Below the pieces are notes generated by a model. The model was not told the origin of the DNA. It searched no databases and saw only the letters and a list, made by a program, of their open reading frames with translations. From Thoreauomyces humboldtii (taxonomy: Eukaryota > Chytridiomycota > Chytridiomycetes > Spizellomycetales > Powellomycetaceae), in NCBI GenBank assembly GCA_027596035.1, contig JADGJA010000379.1, positions 1 to 20,725 of the forward strand: 20,725 bases of DNA. The letters are read 5' to 3'. Made by a program: the position numbers and the translations under genes. How positions within the stretch are numbered: the stretch's first letter is position 1; every line of letters starts with the position of its first letter. This document shows positions 9,716 to 18,472 of this stretch, piece after piece.

Positions 9716-10509
9716 ATGCTCCTCGCAAGACCCATCTACTGCTCGCCATCAGCACCGGCCCTCTCCTCCTCCACCACGCTCATCCACCCCGCTCCTCGCC
9801 CATCAACCAACTCCGCATTTTCAATCATCCGCCAGACCTTCCACTACATCCGTCAGGGCTTCGCGTTCGCATCCAGAAGTCTCACCTACGTCTCCCACTC
9901 CCTCGCGCTCGGACTCAAGACCGTCGCTCGTCCCCTCACCATCCAACAGGTCAGGCAACGCATCTCCATGTTCCGCGTACCAGTGAGGTGGCTCGAGAGC
10001 GTCGTCAAGATCCCTTTCGTGAGGGTTCGCTTGGGTTTGACCACCGTCATCGGGCTCGTGCCGTTCCTGGGTGTCGCCGTCAGTGCTGGATTCGCCGTGA
10101 GTCTATCCGTTTTTGCAGGCCTTGGACGTGAAGAATGGAACGTGACGATTTCTTTGGCTTTGCCTTCCTTTCCTTAGCTTTATCCGATCATACTGGCTTC
10201 GCAAGTGCCTGACCTTCCGCAGGATGTACTACCGAAGATGATCGGAAACATGTTCCTCGGTGCTGGACTCGGTCTGATTCCGTTCGTGGGCGGTCTCATC
10301 GCAAACTTTTACAGGCCAACCTGGAGGAATCTGCGGTGAGAAAGGCTCGGAGTCATATTTTCGGAGGGCAGAGGACGCTTGCATGTGTTTGCTCATCTTC
10401 TGATCTCCTCTGCGCCAACTTTAGACTCCTGGAGAGTTGGGTCGGGCGGTTGGAAAAGACGGCGATCAAGGGGCATCGAATCCCGCTGCCTGTTGCCGCG
10501 ACGTATTGA
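9716..10509 (+). CDS. DUF4112 family membrane protein
   Basis: Three exons (9716-10096, 10178-10335, 10425-10509) give 207 residues. The DUF4112 signature is clear: LGLTTVIGLVPFLGVAVSAG, an aliphatic segment LYPIILASQVPDLPQDVLPK, then MIGNMFLGAGLGLIPFVGGL and FYRPTWRNLRLLESWV. The two hydrophobic G-L-(I/V)-P-(F)-(L/V)-G hairpins probably insert in a membrane. The N-terminal 70 residues are Ser/Pro/Arg-rich and could be a mitochondrial or chloroplast-type presequence equivalent; the location is unproven. The first intron (81 nt) begins GTGAGT after GFA, and the second (89 nt) splits the Arg codon of RNLR and ends TTTAG. Both are supported by exact restoration of the conserved motif. The biochemical function of DUF4112 is not known to me. 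Confidence 0.85.
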
Positions 10510-11098
10510 GCAGTGCCGTTCTTTGGAGGGAGATCTGCTGTACATAGATGAGGGGCTCGTTTGCGGACACCGGTTTCCCAACGAGCGATAGCCTAGGGAA
10601 GCATTGTCCCGGGCGGTACTTATGGAGCATAGGGGCTCACATGTTATCCGTTATCAGGTCATCATGCGAACTACATCGCAATAGAGCGTACAGATTCTGG
10701 CGTCATTGCGCTTAGCCCGGATGGGCAAAGAGTTTACCCACGCTTCGCCTCTCTCTTCGACCCTCTGAAAAACAGCAACGTTGTGATAGAGTCTTGCAGT
10801 CACTGGGCGCTCACATACCATCCATACTGGAGAAGATAACTGTGATTTGAACCCACGAATGAATCTGACATTCCCCATTGAAATGTAGATGCGCCACACA
10901 CTCCAAAATCCAGTATGGATGGTATGTGAGCGCCCAGTGACTGCAAGCGTAAGGTTTCCGCGATATCGTAGGAAGCCCACGTGATGTTGTGTGCAGTATG
11001 ACATCAGTCGTCTTCGGGAGTAGCGCTCCGTTCGCGGAACCGCAGATTCTGAGGAAGGGACATTGTGAGCAGGCTGGTCTAGCCCACCATGCATGACC
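10510..11098. other. Convergent intergenic stretch containing a foldback element
   Basis: Between the stops of the DUF4112 gene and the proposed CBP20 end there is no supportable gene. A long minus-strand open frame crosses this stretch to 10654, but its translation runs through both arms of a perfect inverted repeat and shows no family motif, so it was not called. The main content is the inverted repeat at 10793-10947. Confidence 0.5.
10793..10947. repeat. Foldback element: perfect 39-nt inverted repeat with 77-nt loop
   Basis: The arm at 10793-10831 (starting CTTGCAGTCACTGGGCGC) is the exact reverse complement of 10909-10947 (ending GCGCCCAGTGACTGCAAG). The 77-base loop is unrelated. As DNA or RNA this would form a 39-bp uninterrupted hairpin. 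It sits in the convergent gap downstream of both the DUF4112 and CBP20 genes. Possible readings are a small non-autonomous foldback/MITE-like insertion, or a hairpin transcript. No obvious target-site duplication flanks it (left GATAGAGT, right CGTAAGG). Internal open frames are not convincing. Confidence 0.8.
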
Positions 11099-11844
11099 TT
11101 ACAAACAACGCACCTGTCTTGACTGTCGCGACTTTGCTCCAGGGCCACCCTGTTCCTCCTCGTCGTCCTCCCGCCCCCTCTTTCGCTTGTCTGAACGAGT
11201 CGGTCAATCAGTCGCAGTCTTCGAAAGTGCAACTCACTGCCACAGAAAACTTCAACCTCGCCTGCGTAATCCTTGGTGAAGTAACTCGCCTGCGCACCAT
11301 CTGGAACGTTGGAGAATCCCTTGTACGTATCCCTCTGTTGTTCTGCGCGCATCGTCTCCTCCCTCTGCCTCGCACCCCATCCGCCCCGTCCCTCATCGTA
11401 ATCATCCCTGTGCTCATTCCTCTTCCGAGGTTCCTCCCATCCTTGTACCCTGGATCCAGATCCGTCCTGACGATCCGCTCGTCGAGCTTGGTCCCGTTGA
11501 TGTATTTCACGCAGTCCAGGGCGTCCTCTCGGTGGTAGTACTCGACGAAGCAGAACCCGCACAGCGTCTTCTTGAATCGGTCAAGACCCATGATGATGCG
11601 TTTGATCTCTCCGCATTTCGAGAAGACCTCGTGGATCTGTTCTTCGGTGGTGAAGAAGGAGAGGTTGCCGATGTAGAGGGTCGTCGACCGAGAGATCTTC
11701 TCGAGTTGCTCCTCGTATGAAACCTGTGGGGAGAGTGGTGAACAACGGATCGTATCGAGCACGGGTAAAGGCCCGATCCTCTACCTCGTGCTTCCTATCG
11801 ACGTAAACGGAAGGTGCCCCGAGCGACGGTACTAGGTCGGCCAT
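11099..11844 (-). CDS. CBC2: Nuclear cap-binding protein subunit 2 (CBP20), frame break in C-terminus
   Basis: The minus-strand first exon (11844-11785) encodes [20 protein letters not shown]. After a 61-nt intron (11724-11784), the second begins [20 protein letters not shown]. The RRM shows RNP2 (LYIGNL, residues 36-41) and RNP1 ([10 protein letters not shown], about 75-84), then [17 protein letters not shown], all diagnostic of CBP20, which binds the m7G cap with CBP80 in the nucleus. The next conserved piece, [18 protein letters not shown], lies in another frame. Either a base is missing near 11411-11425, or a 41-nt intron (11408-11448) is removed at the cost of the conserved [11 protein letters not shown]. 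Downstream, a likely 47-nt intron (GTGAGT...TTCAG, 11191-11237) leads to an acidic tail [17 protein letters not shown] and a stop at 11099. Family is certain; the C-terminal model is tentative. Confidence 0.82.
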
Positions 11845-12324
11845 TGTGTCCTTCGCTTTCCTGCACGATGCTCGTTCAGGTCGAGTTCAGAACTCAGAGG
11901 TTTTTGGATTCGTCGACGTCCTTTTCCCCAGAAAGATTCCGGTTTTTTCACCCCTCTCAACACATTCCTGAACAGGCAAGAAGAGCAAGTCCAACGTGGC
12001 CTCTAGAGCGACCTTCCTTCGATGCCGACGAAGGATGGAAAGAACCCTCGGGGAAAGGGAAGCGCGTCAAGATGGAGAAAGTGTGTTCCCAAGGGCGAGC
12101 GGATGGGCTCTCCGGAAGCGCTCCGTCGAGCCACGGGATGAGGCAACGCCAGGCTGACATCCCTCACACCAGTCATTATATCCTAGAGGCTGCATGAAAG
12201 CCTCCAGAATGGCATGAGATTATACAATTAGGTCAAACCGGATCGGGATGCGACTGGGAAAGACCGTTTCTCTTGAGCCAAATTATGTTCATGGTACTTG
12301 GCGCGCCCGTTCGTGAGCGCATGC
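11845..12324. promoter_or_regulatory. Region upstream of CBP20, no supportable gene
   Basis: These 480 bases lie between the CBP20 start and the end of the DHHC gene, both on the minus strand. A plus-strand open frame (to 12197) crosses it, but it starts inside the CBP20 first exon and shows no recognisable motif. I treat the stretch as the CBP20 promoter plus the DHHC 3' UTR, while a small unknown plus-strand gene remains possible. Confidence 0.4.
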
Positions 12325-14043
12325 TCAAACATACGTATCTACTATCTGCGTCCATCGTACACCATCACCTGACAAAGGGCAAAAGGGTTAGTCCTCCGCT
12401 ATACAAGTGGTCTTCACACTTTACGTACCCTTAGGTGGAACAGGACGAGGTATCAAAACGGTCCACCATGGCCTTAAGATCCGAAAGCCATCTTCAGCAC
12501 GTGAACGTCGTTCTCGCTTTCGCGGAACCGACAGACTCACCGATACTCGATGTTGAAGAAGACACGAAAATTCCCTGCTGTCCCCTGGTCGTATTCGTTG
12601 AAAAATGGCTGCCGAAACAGAAGGCGTGAGCTTATAGACGAGACAAAAAGAAACCGCCAGGAAGCTCGTCAGGACGTCCACTCACGTCGCCTGTCGTTCG
12701 CGCCACCATGTGAGCGATCTGGTTGGTATAATACTCTATGGTTGTTTGCGCTGTCGCAATCAGGTAGGTGTGCCAAGCAAGGAACCCCCCCATCGCGAAA
12801 GCCATGGCGACGGCTAAGACGAAACCAAACACGAATCCCATGCGAGCCTGCTCGTATGGCCATGCGTACTGCGCAGCACAACGCCAACGTAAGGATCGAG
12901 TGCGAGATAAAACGAGTATCCTCAAAACATGATGCCCTCGTACCTTGTCAGAGTTCAGAATCTCGCGGCGGAACATGCGTATCGAAATCATCGAGTAGTA
13001 CATGCAGGCGGTAAACATGTAACACAAGAAGAGATAAAAGTAGCGATGGTTGCCATGTCCAACGCTAAAGTAACGAGGCGAGACATAAAGAACGTTAGCA
13101 ATTTCGAGATCGTTCTACTTGCACAGTTGCTTTTCTTCGAGCACAATCTTCTTGTTCTTTACCAATTATGTATCCACTGTGCTCGATTGCAGGACGCAGC
13201 AATGAGGAGCGAGAAAACGATTGGTGTTTCCCTCGTGGAGTACGTACGGGACAATGGTGATCCATCTTCATGACACACCTGCGATCAACGAACTGTCAGC
13301 GTCCGGAATTGCCGCTGTCGGTAAGGCAAGGAGAAAGGCGCACCGACGACAGACACTGCAGTGATGCGTTCGGTCAGGTTTGGGCAGGCGACCTGTGGCG
13401 AGGCACCTGGTCAATCAAGCCTGCTCGAATAACTCCTCCGGGATCGCGCTCTTGCAAAACTCACACTTTTTGCAGAACCTCTTCTTTGGTGCAGATCCGT
13501 CCGGCACGACCGTTCGTCGATCCCCGTGAAGTTCCTCCCGCAGCTCGAACATCAGCTCACTGTTCTCCGCTGGCACTGGTAGATGTTCTGCATCCTGCCA
13601 AGGTGGAAGCCCGGTCAATTTTCGAGTCGAGGACGTTCGTTCATCTGCTGCGTCCGACTTGCCTCCTCGACTTTCGGGGGCAGTCCCGGGTCCGTCCTGA
13701 CCGCCAGCCAGTAATGCACGAAGATGCATACAAGCACGTAGCTGCTCCAGACAACAGAAGCAGCCCACGCGAGCCTGCTCGCGCCGTCGTTCCCGGGATA
13801 CAGGTACGGAAGGTTGACTGTGTAGTACACGTAGGCGACCCACGAGATGAGCGATACGGCGATGATCACGAATGCGGGCCCTGCAAAGTACACGAATCCG
13901 TTGAAGAATCCGGCGAGACAGGTCTCCAGGCGAACAAGTGACGACCGATAAAGTATGCGCATTCCCTCTCGTGAACTTTCGAGGACATGGACCGTCGGCG
14001 ATGCTTGGGTGCACATCATGGGGAGGGTCGAATCAGACTGCAA
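12325..14043 (-). CDS. DHHC-type protein S-palmitoyltransferase
   Basis: Ten exons are proposed on the minus strand: 14043-13672, 13594-13465, 13392-13344, 13278-13248, 13176-13163, 13064-12944, 12847-12686, 12608-12541, 12472-12429, 12368-12325 (344 aa). They assemble the full cysteine-rich domain: RFCKKCRLPKPDRTHHCSVC, then [20 protein letters not shown] and GNHRYFYLF. DHHC is at about residues 190-193 (13251-13262). Two N-terminal membrane segments, YMFTACMYYSMISI and VFGFVLAVAMAFAMGGF complete the four-pass layout; LIATAQTTIEYYTNQ is the conserved TTxE motif. The enzyme attaches palmitate to cysteines of membrane proteins. Exon 5 is only 14 nt. The last intron has an ideal ACTAAC branch site. 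The first splice (here 13595-13671) is uncertain, since several GT/AG pairs fit. Start at 14043 is the first Met; 14019 is also possible. Confidence 0.87.
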
Positions 14044-14323
14044 TCCATCCCAAAGCAGCTAAATTGAGATGATGAGTGGGCTGAGTGTGTGTGTGTCAGC
14101 AGTTTGTACCACCTGCGGAGCCTTTCGGAGGGCTTCCGTACAGAGTTGTTTGTGGAGAGAGAGACTTTCCCCTCCTCGGCCGCTTTGCCCTCCCCGCCTT
14201 CTTTCCCTTGTCCCCTGCTTCACCCTTCTCGTACATCCCTCGACACGAACTTCTGAGCACTGCCCATCCTTTCAAACCCATCACCTCCCTCCCCTCTGCG
14301 AAGTAGTCTAGTAGCCGCCCAGC
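14044..14323. promoter_or_regulatory. Shared divergent promoter region, DHHC / polX-like genes
   Basis: The 280 bases between two divergent ATGs include a (GT)6 run at 14085-14096 and C/T-rich tracts from about 14167 to 14300, typical of fungal core promoters near start sites. No TATA box was seen. The role is inferred from orientation. Confidence 0.5.
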
Positions 14324-16810
14324 ATGCATTTGCTACGTCTTTCACGCACCCTGCCGAAACGCGCAACCGCTCCCCGCCTCAACCTCGGCAATGGCACCCT
14401 GCCTTTGACGTCAAACGTCTACCACCGATCGGTCGCAGCTCCTGGTTCTCTCGTCTCGACTATCGCACCCTTCGCTTCACGTTTCCGTGGGTATTCGGAC
14501 TCCGCAGAAGCCTTGGCCACGCAAGCCGCCCACGAGCCATTCGATGAACCGGTACGAGTTGATCGTTCGCTGACAGCTGACAGCAATCAGCACTGACGCC
14601 CGGTTGCCTTCAAAGCGGATGATTGCTCTGACTGCATCGTCGCCAACAGTACTGGAAAGGTTTGTTGCCCAGCCGGACTCGGAGGACACCGTGCCGACCG
14701 GGGCAGAGGGTGGGCGGCCCCGCAACGACGTTCAACAAGGCTCCCAGGCTGATCGGGAGGTCGGAACGAGGCATCAGAAGCGCACTGTCAGTGTGGAACC
14801 TCACGATGCGCTTGAACAGAAAAGACCTGCTTCCTTTGCTCGAGGTACTGTTGGATCCGGTTCGTGTCCCATTTTCGATAGCGAAGACATGACTTTTGGT
14901 TTACTCACAGCAGCTGTATCCTTGTCTCCTCGAAGCAGACCTGGCGGCCCGAGATATTAGCGAGACAGCAGAGAACGCTCAGGAGCATGCCCCGCCTCTC
15001 ACCGCTCCGGAGCGCCCGGCAAGCTCCGCCAGCACTGTTTTGCTCCAATCTACACGAGTCCTGCTCGAGCAGAAGGTCGCGTTTAAAGGGTCGGAAGCCA
15101 TGAAGTCCCACGATCACGTCCCAGGTACGGAATGGTCAAAGCAATCCCAGTCGTTTGATGTGAGCTTACCATTTTGATGCTCTTGGAAGTTTTCGATAGC
15201 GATGCCACTCCGAAAGACAATCAAAACAATGTGAAAACGGATGCGAAGCATGTTGAAGAACAAGTGACTAACTTTGAGGAACCTCTGTCTCTACCGGATG
15301 CTCACCCGACAGAGCCCGAAGTTTCTGAGGCCGTGGAGGAGCGTGCGATTGTTCCGGAAGCGCCCGAAACTCAAGCTTCTGACGAGACCAAGACTTCCAG
15401 CAAGATGGTGGGCTCGGATGCTGCGTTGGAGAAGACTCGCGAAGCGCGCGAAACTCCTGTGCAGCTCACGAATCAGCAGCTTGCCGAAAAGCTTCGAGGT
15501 TTGCACATCTCTGTCGAGTCTCTATGAACTACTGGTGGAAGCGGAATCAACTGACCCAAGTCTCTTCGAGCCAGCGCAGGCAGCGGCGCCTGGAGTTCAT
15601 CGAGCAACCATCAAGGCATTGAAGACCGGTGCCGACAAAATCGAAGCCGCCAGCGAGCATGTTACGACGGGAGCAGCCGCTTTGAGAGCCGGAGTAACTT
15701 GGATGGTCAACCAACGGATTTTGGATATTCTCGGACGCAGACAGAAGGTATCGCAGCAAGCACACATAGAGAGAAGCTCACTAACTGAGTTCGCTGGTCC
15801 ACACAGGCAAAGTTGAGCCCCAAGCCAGAGCAGGCCAAAGCCAAGCCTGCGGCTGAGAAGCGCAAAGTGAGCCCCAAAGCAGAAACGGACCCGAACTCCG
15901 GAAAGCGCGTTTTTGCTATAACAAGTCTTACGAAAATCGTTGGCTTGGGGTAAGTTGGCATTCCTCCGACGGCAACTTTTCCGAAGGTCGAAATGCTCAA
16001 TGACTTCTTCAGGGCCCGTCGAGCTGAGGAGCTGCATGTTGAACATGGAATCAACGGGCTCGATGACATTGCGGCCGGTAAGCCTGGCAGCGCGCTCCTG
16101 ACTTCCGCTCAGAAGAAGGGTCTTCGCTTCGTGGACGATTTTGAAGCCCTGATCCCGATGGAAGAGACGCTCGAGTGGGAGGTACTGTTATTCAAGACGA
16201 CCGCACAATCTCGGTTCTGGCGATTGACATCCGATTTGATCTTCCAGCCCCGTCTACGCGCCTCTCTCGACATGCTCTCCCTGGAAGCCACTCTCGGCGG
16301 CGGTCATCCGAGAGAGGAGCCTTCCGGTCATCTGGCGGTGTTCGTTACTCGTCCAGGTCTTAAGAAGTGCACCAACCTGCCATTGATGAAAACCATCCGG
16401 GACCGGCTCATCACCGACAAGCTCATCTTCGAGGAGATCTCTATGAGCGCCAGTCGACTCGTGGCCATCGGAAGACTCGATGGCAAGGAGTCGAACCGAG
16501 CCAGACGATTAGTCCTTCAGCTCGAGACTCAGACCTCGCACTGGTTATCATTGTTCTTGTCCACCGGCAGCCAGAAGTTTGTGAATAGGATCCGCAGGGC
16601 TGCAAAGGCGAAAGGCTACAAGATCACGACGAAGGGTATATTTTCATTAGGTAAGGAAGTCCATTAGCAAGAGGTGGGCATTGTAGGCGATGCTGACTCT
16701 TTGCGATGCAAATCGCAGAGACAAACGATGCGGTTGACGTCGCCGACGAGCATGCGTTGTTCCAGCGGTTGGAAATGGACTATCTCCACCCTGCGGAGCG
16801 CACAGCGTAA
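14324..16810 (+). CDS. Family X DNA polymerase-like protein, predicted catalytically inactive, mitochondrial-type leader
   Basis: Proposed exons: 14324-14551, 14616-14844, 14939-15124, 15190-15498, 15542-15747, 15807-15949, 16013-16181, 16248-16650, 16719-16810 (654 aa). The N-terminus (MHLLRLSRTLPKRATAPRLN) resembles a mitochondrial presequence. A long acidic, low-complexity region follows. The C-terminal third has polymerase X architecture: an 8-kDa-like segment (IKALKTGADKIEAASEHVTT), helix-hairpin-helix (ITSLTKIVGLGARRAEELHV, HGINGLDDI), LTSAQKKGLRFVDDFEALIP, a palm with LEATLGGGHPREEPSGHLAV, LSLFLSTGSQKFVNRIRRAA, KGYKITTKGIFSLE, and the terminal YLHPAER motif. The metal-binding Asp pair (usual SGDxDV) reads SGHLAV (H518, A520; 16329-16337), and the third Asp is Val579 (16512-16514). 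The fold is confident; loss of polymerase activity is inferred. The junction near 15407-15545 is ambiguous, and the 66-nt intron 16182-16247 is in frame. Confidence 0.8.
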
Positions 16811-16912
16811 ATTCGGCGTAGATTTTGACATTGTGGAAAAAAGTTGTAGTAGACTCGAAAACAGTGACATGTAGCGTTTGAGCCTTCTGTTCACAGTTCG
16901 TACATACCTATC
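16811..16912. other. Short convergent 3' intergenic gap
   Basis: Only 102 bases separate the stop codons of the polX-like gene and the PBP-like gene, so their 3' UTRs probably overlap or nearly touch. Nothing else was recognised. Confidence 0.5.
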
Positions 16913-18276
16913 TTACGCGTTCAGTGACGTCCGCGAACTCTCCGCGCTCTCCATGAACCTTCTATGTTGCTCCGCCATCCTCTGCTCCAAGGTCTCCTCC
17001 ACCACCTGAGCCACCCTCTCGTCCACAAGACTGCTCAACTCCATCTCCTGATCTCCCTTTTCCGTGATGACTCCCGCCTTCTTGAGAACCGTCACACACT
17101 CGTCCAGGACCTGAACGCTGACCTCCTGGGAATCGGCAGGGTAGGCGACCGTCGAGAACCATGCTTTCACGTCTTCCTCCGGAAGCTTGAACCGCTCGGC
17201 AACGTAGGGGATCGACGCGCCCGTGTCCCGGCCGTCCATGAAGGAGATGGACATGGTTGTGATGACTGAACATCGATGCAAGTTCCAATCAGAGATATTA
17301 TAATCATTTGACAGATACTTAGCGACGGACCTTTGAGCATGGTCTGCAATGCCTTTCCATGAGCCAGTGCTTTCTTCGTCGCCGCGATCATGAACGCTGG
17401 CCATGGCGGCGTGATGTTGGAAAGATGATGAAGTTCCTTGGAGTCATAGTGTGGCTGAAAAAAAAAAATAACACAATGCATCAAGACCGGAAGATCTGCC
17501 AACAGCACGAAACCCATGCGTGTCCCAGTGCCCCCACCTTGGTCATGATCCTCTCCCACAAGAACGCGTCGCAAGTTCCATTCCGCACACCCTCCACCAA
17601 ACCCGTGATGTTCTTCAGAGGAACAAACTCGAAGGGTTCCGCGGGCTCACCGTCCTCCGTCTCCAACCACCCCAACTCGTCCGCGAGGACGAAAGGGATG
17701 ATGTGACTGCCGCTTCCGAACCTCGATATCCCGATCCTCTGTCCCTTCAGAGCCTTCCAGGCTTCGGGTCCAGGTGATTCTGAGGGCGTGCTGGCGTGAG
17801 GTCCGGTGGGAGACGTGGCGATGGACCAGGTCAGTGGACTCGATACGTAGGTTCCGATGATTCGAAAGTTCTGGTCAGAGTTGGAGAGGGCGGCGACGAG
17901 TCCTTCCGTCAGTGCGATGGCGACGTCCAGGGAATCTTCGTTCAGCATCTTGACCATCTGTGGCAAGTCGCGTAGGGACGAAAGGTGAGGTCAAAGGCTA
18001 AGACCCAAAAGTAAAAAGCGGATGACAAGTGCACCGACCTCTCCGGTTCCTACGAACCATCAGAAAAAGGAGTCAGAGGTGAGTACGAGCAACAGGTATC
18101 AAGCTCCTCGGCCGACTCCCCAGATACTAACCTCCTGGGCAGCTGATAATGTCGACCTCAATTCCATTCTCGCTAAAGATGTTCTTGGCCACAGCTTGAT
18201 AGACAGGAGATGAAAAGTGCTCCGGCACGCAGCCTAGACGAATACGCTCGAGTTGGGTAGTTACTTGCTGTGACAT
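16913..18276 (-). CDS. Type II periplasmic-binding-fold protein (NMT1/THI5/SsuA-like)
   Basis: Five minus-strand exons (18276-18132, 18049-18039, 17957-17538, 17454-17331, 17265-16913) give 350 residues. The fold family is shown by IRLGCVPEHFSSPVYQAVAK, the SCPGGTGEMVKML loop, LDVAIALTEGLVAALS, FRIIGTYVSSPLTWSIAT, IGISRFGSGSHIIPFVLADE, FEFVPLKNITGLVEGVRNG, CDAFLWERIMTK and PEEDVKAWFSTVAY. Bacterial relatives bind sulfonates, nitrate or thiamine precursors for ABC transporters. Fungal relatives include the THI5/NMT1 pyrimidine-synthesis proteins, but this sequence lacks recognisable THI5 catalytic motifs, so its ligand is unknown. There is no signal peptide at the chosen Met (MSQQVTTQLERI), suggesting a cytosolic protein. 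Exon 2 is only 11 nt (GAACCGGAGAG), yet it encodes the conserved Gly-Thr-Gly turn. A bacterial origin in the distant past is plausible; the introns show full adaptation to the fungal genome. Confidence 0.82.
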
Positions 18277-18472
18277 GGCGATGGTAATTCCGAAAAAGTA
18301 TTTGCGAGGGGAAAAGTTGATCAGACGTCCCACTTCTCCCCGACGACATTCCCAGTTCAGCAGAGATCAGCTGCAAAGGACCCTTCACCATCCCGTTTCC
18401 CATCGCATACGTGTCCCTTCTACCCTGCATATCCCCGTCGTTCTTTACTGGAACAGATTCGAACCCTTGATC
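18277..18472. promoter_or_regulatory. Shared divergent promoter region, PBP-like / mitochondrial-type protein
   Basis: The 196 bases between the two divergent ATGs must carry both promoters. The plus-strand frame of the downstream gene remains open across it with another ATG at 18275, but that ATG overlaps the PBP-like start and the extra residues are unremarkable. No core element was recognised. Confidence 0.45.

Noticed and set aside
10845..10862. tRNA B-box-like GGGTTCAAATCA on the minus strand inside the foldback loop
   Set aside because: The flanking bases do not form a T-psi-C stem and no A box lies at the right distance.
10654..11562. Minus-strand open frame of 302 codons overlapping CBP20 and the inverted repeat
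   Set aside because: Only its first part carries CBP20 C-terminal sequence. The rest passes through both arms of the foldback repeat, has no family motif, and bypasses a good GTGAGT...TTCAG intron.
11814..12197. Plus-strand 127-codon open frame upstream of CBP20
   Set aside because: It starts inside CBP20 coding sequence on the other strand, and no recognisable domain or intron supports it.
16063..16118. Possible extra intron (GTAAGC...CTCAG) in the polX-like gene
   Set aside because: Removing it breaks the frame, whereas reading through gives LTSAQKKGL, which matches the conserved polymerase X segment after the helix-hairpin-helix.
18450..18470. tRNA B-box-like GGGTTCGAATCT on the minus strand
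   Set aside because: The required five-base stem does not pair, and no acceptor or anticodon arm is visible.
18275..18472. In-frame upstream extension of the 222-residue protein
   Set aside because: It would overlap the divergent PBP-like start codon and bury the presequence-like N-terminus inside the protein.
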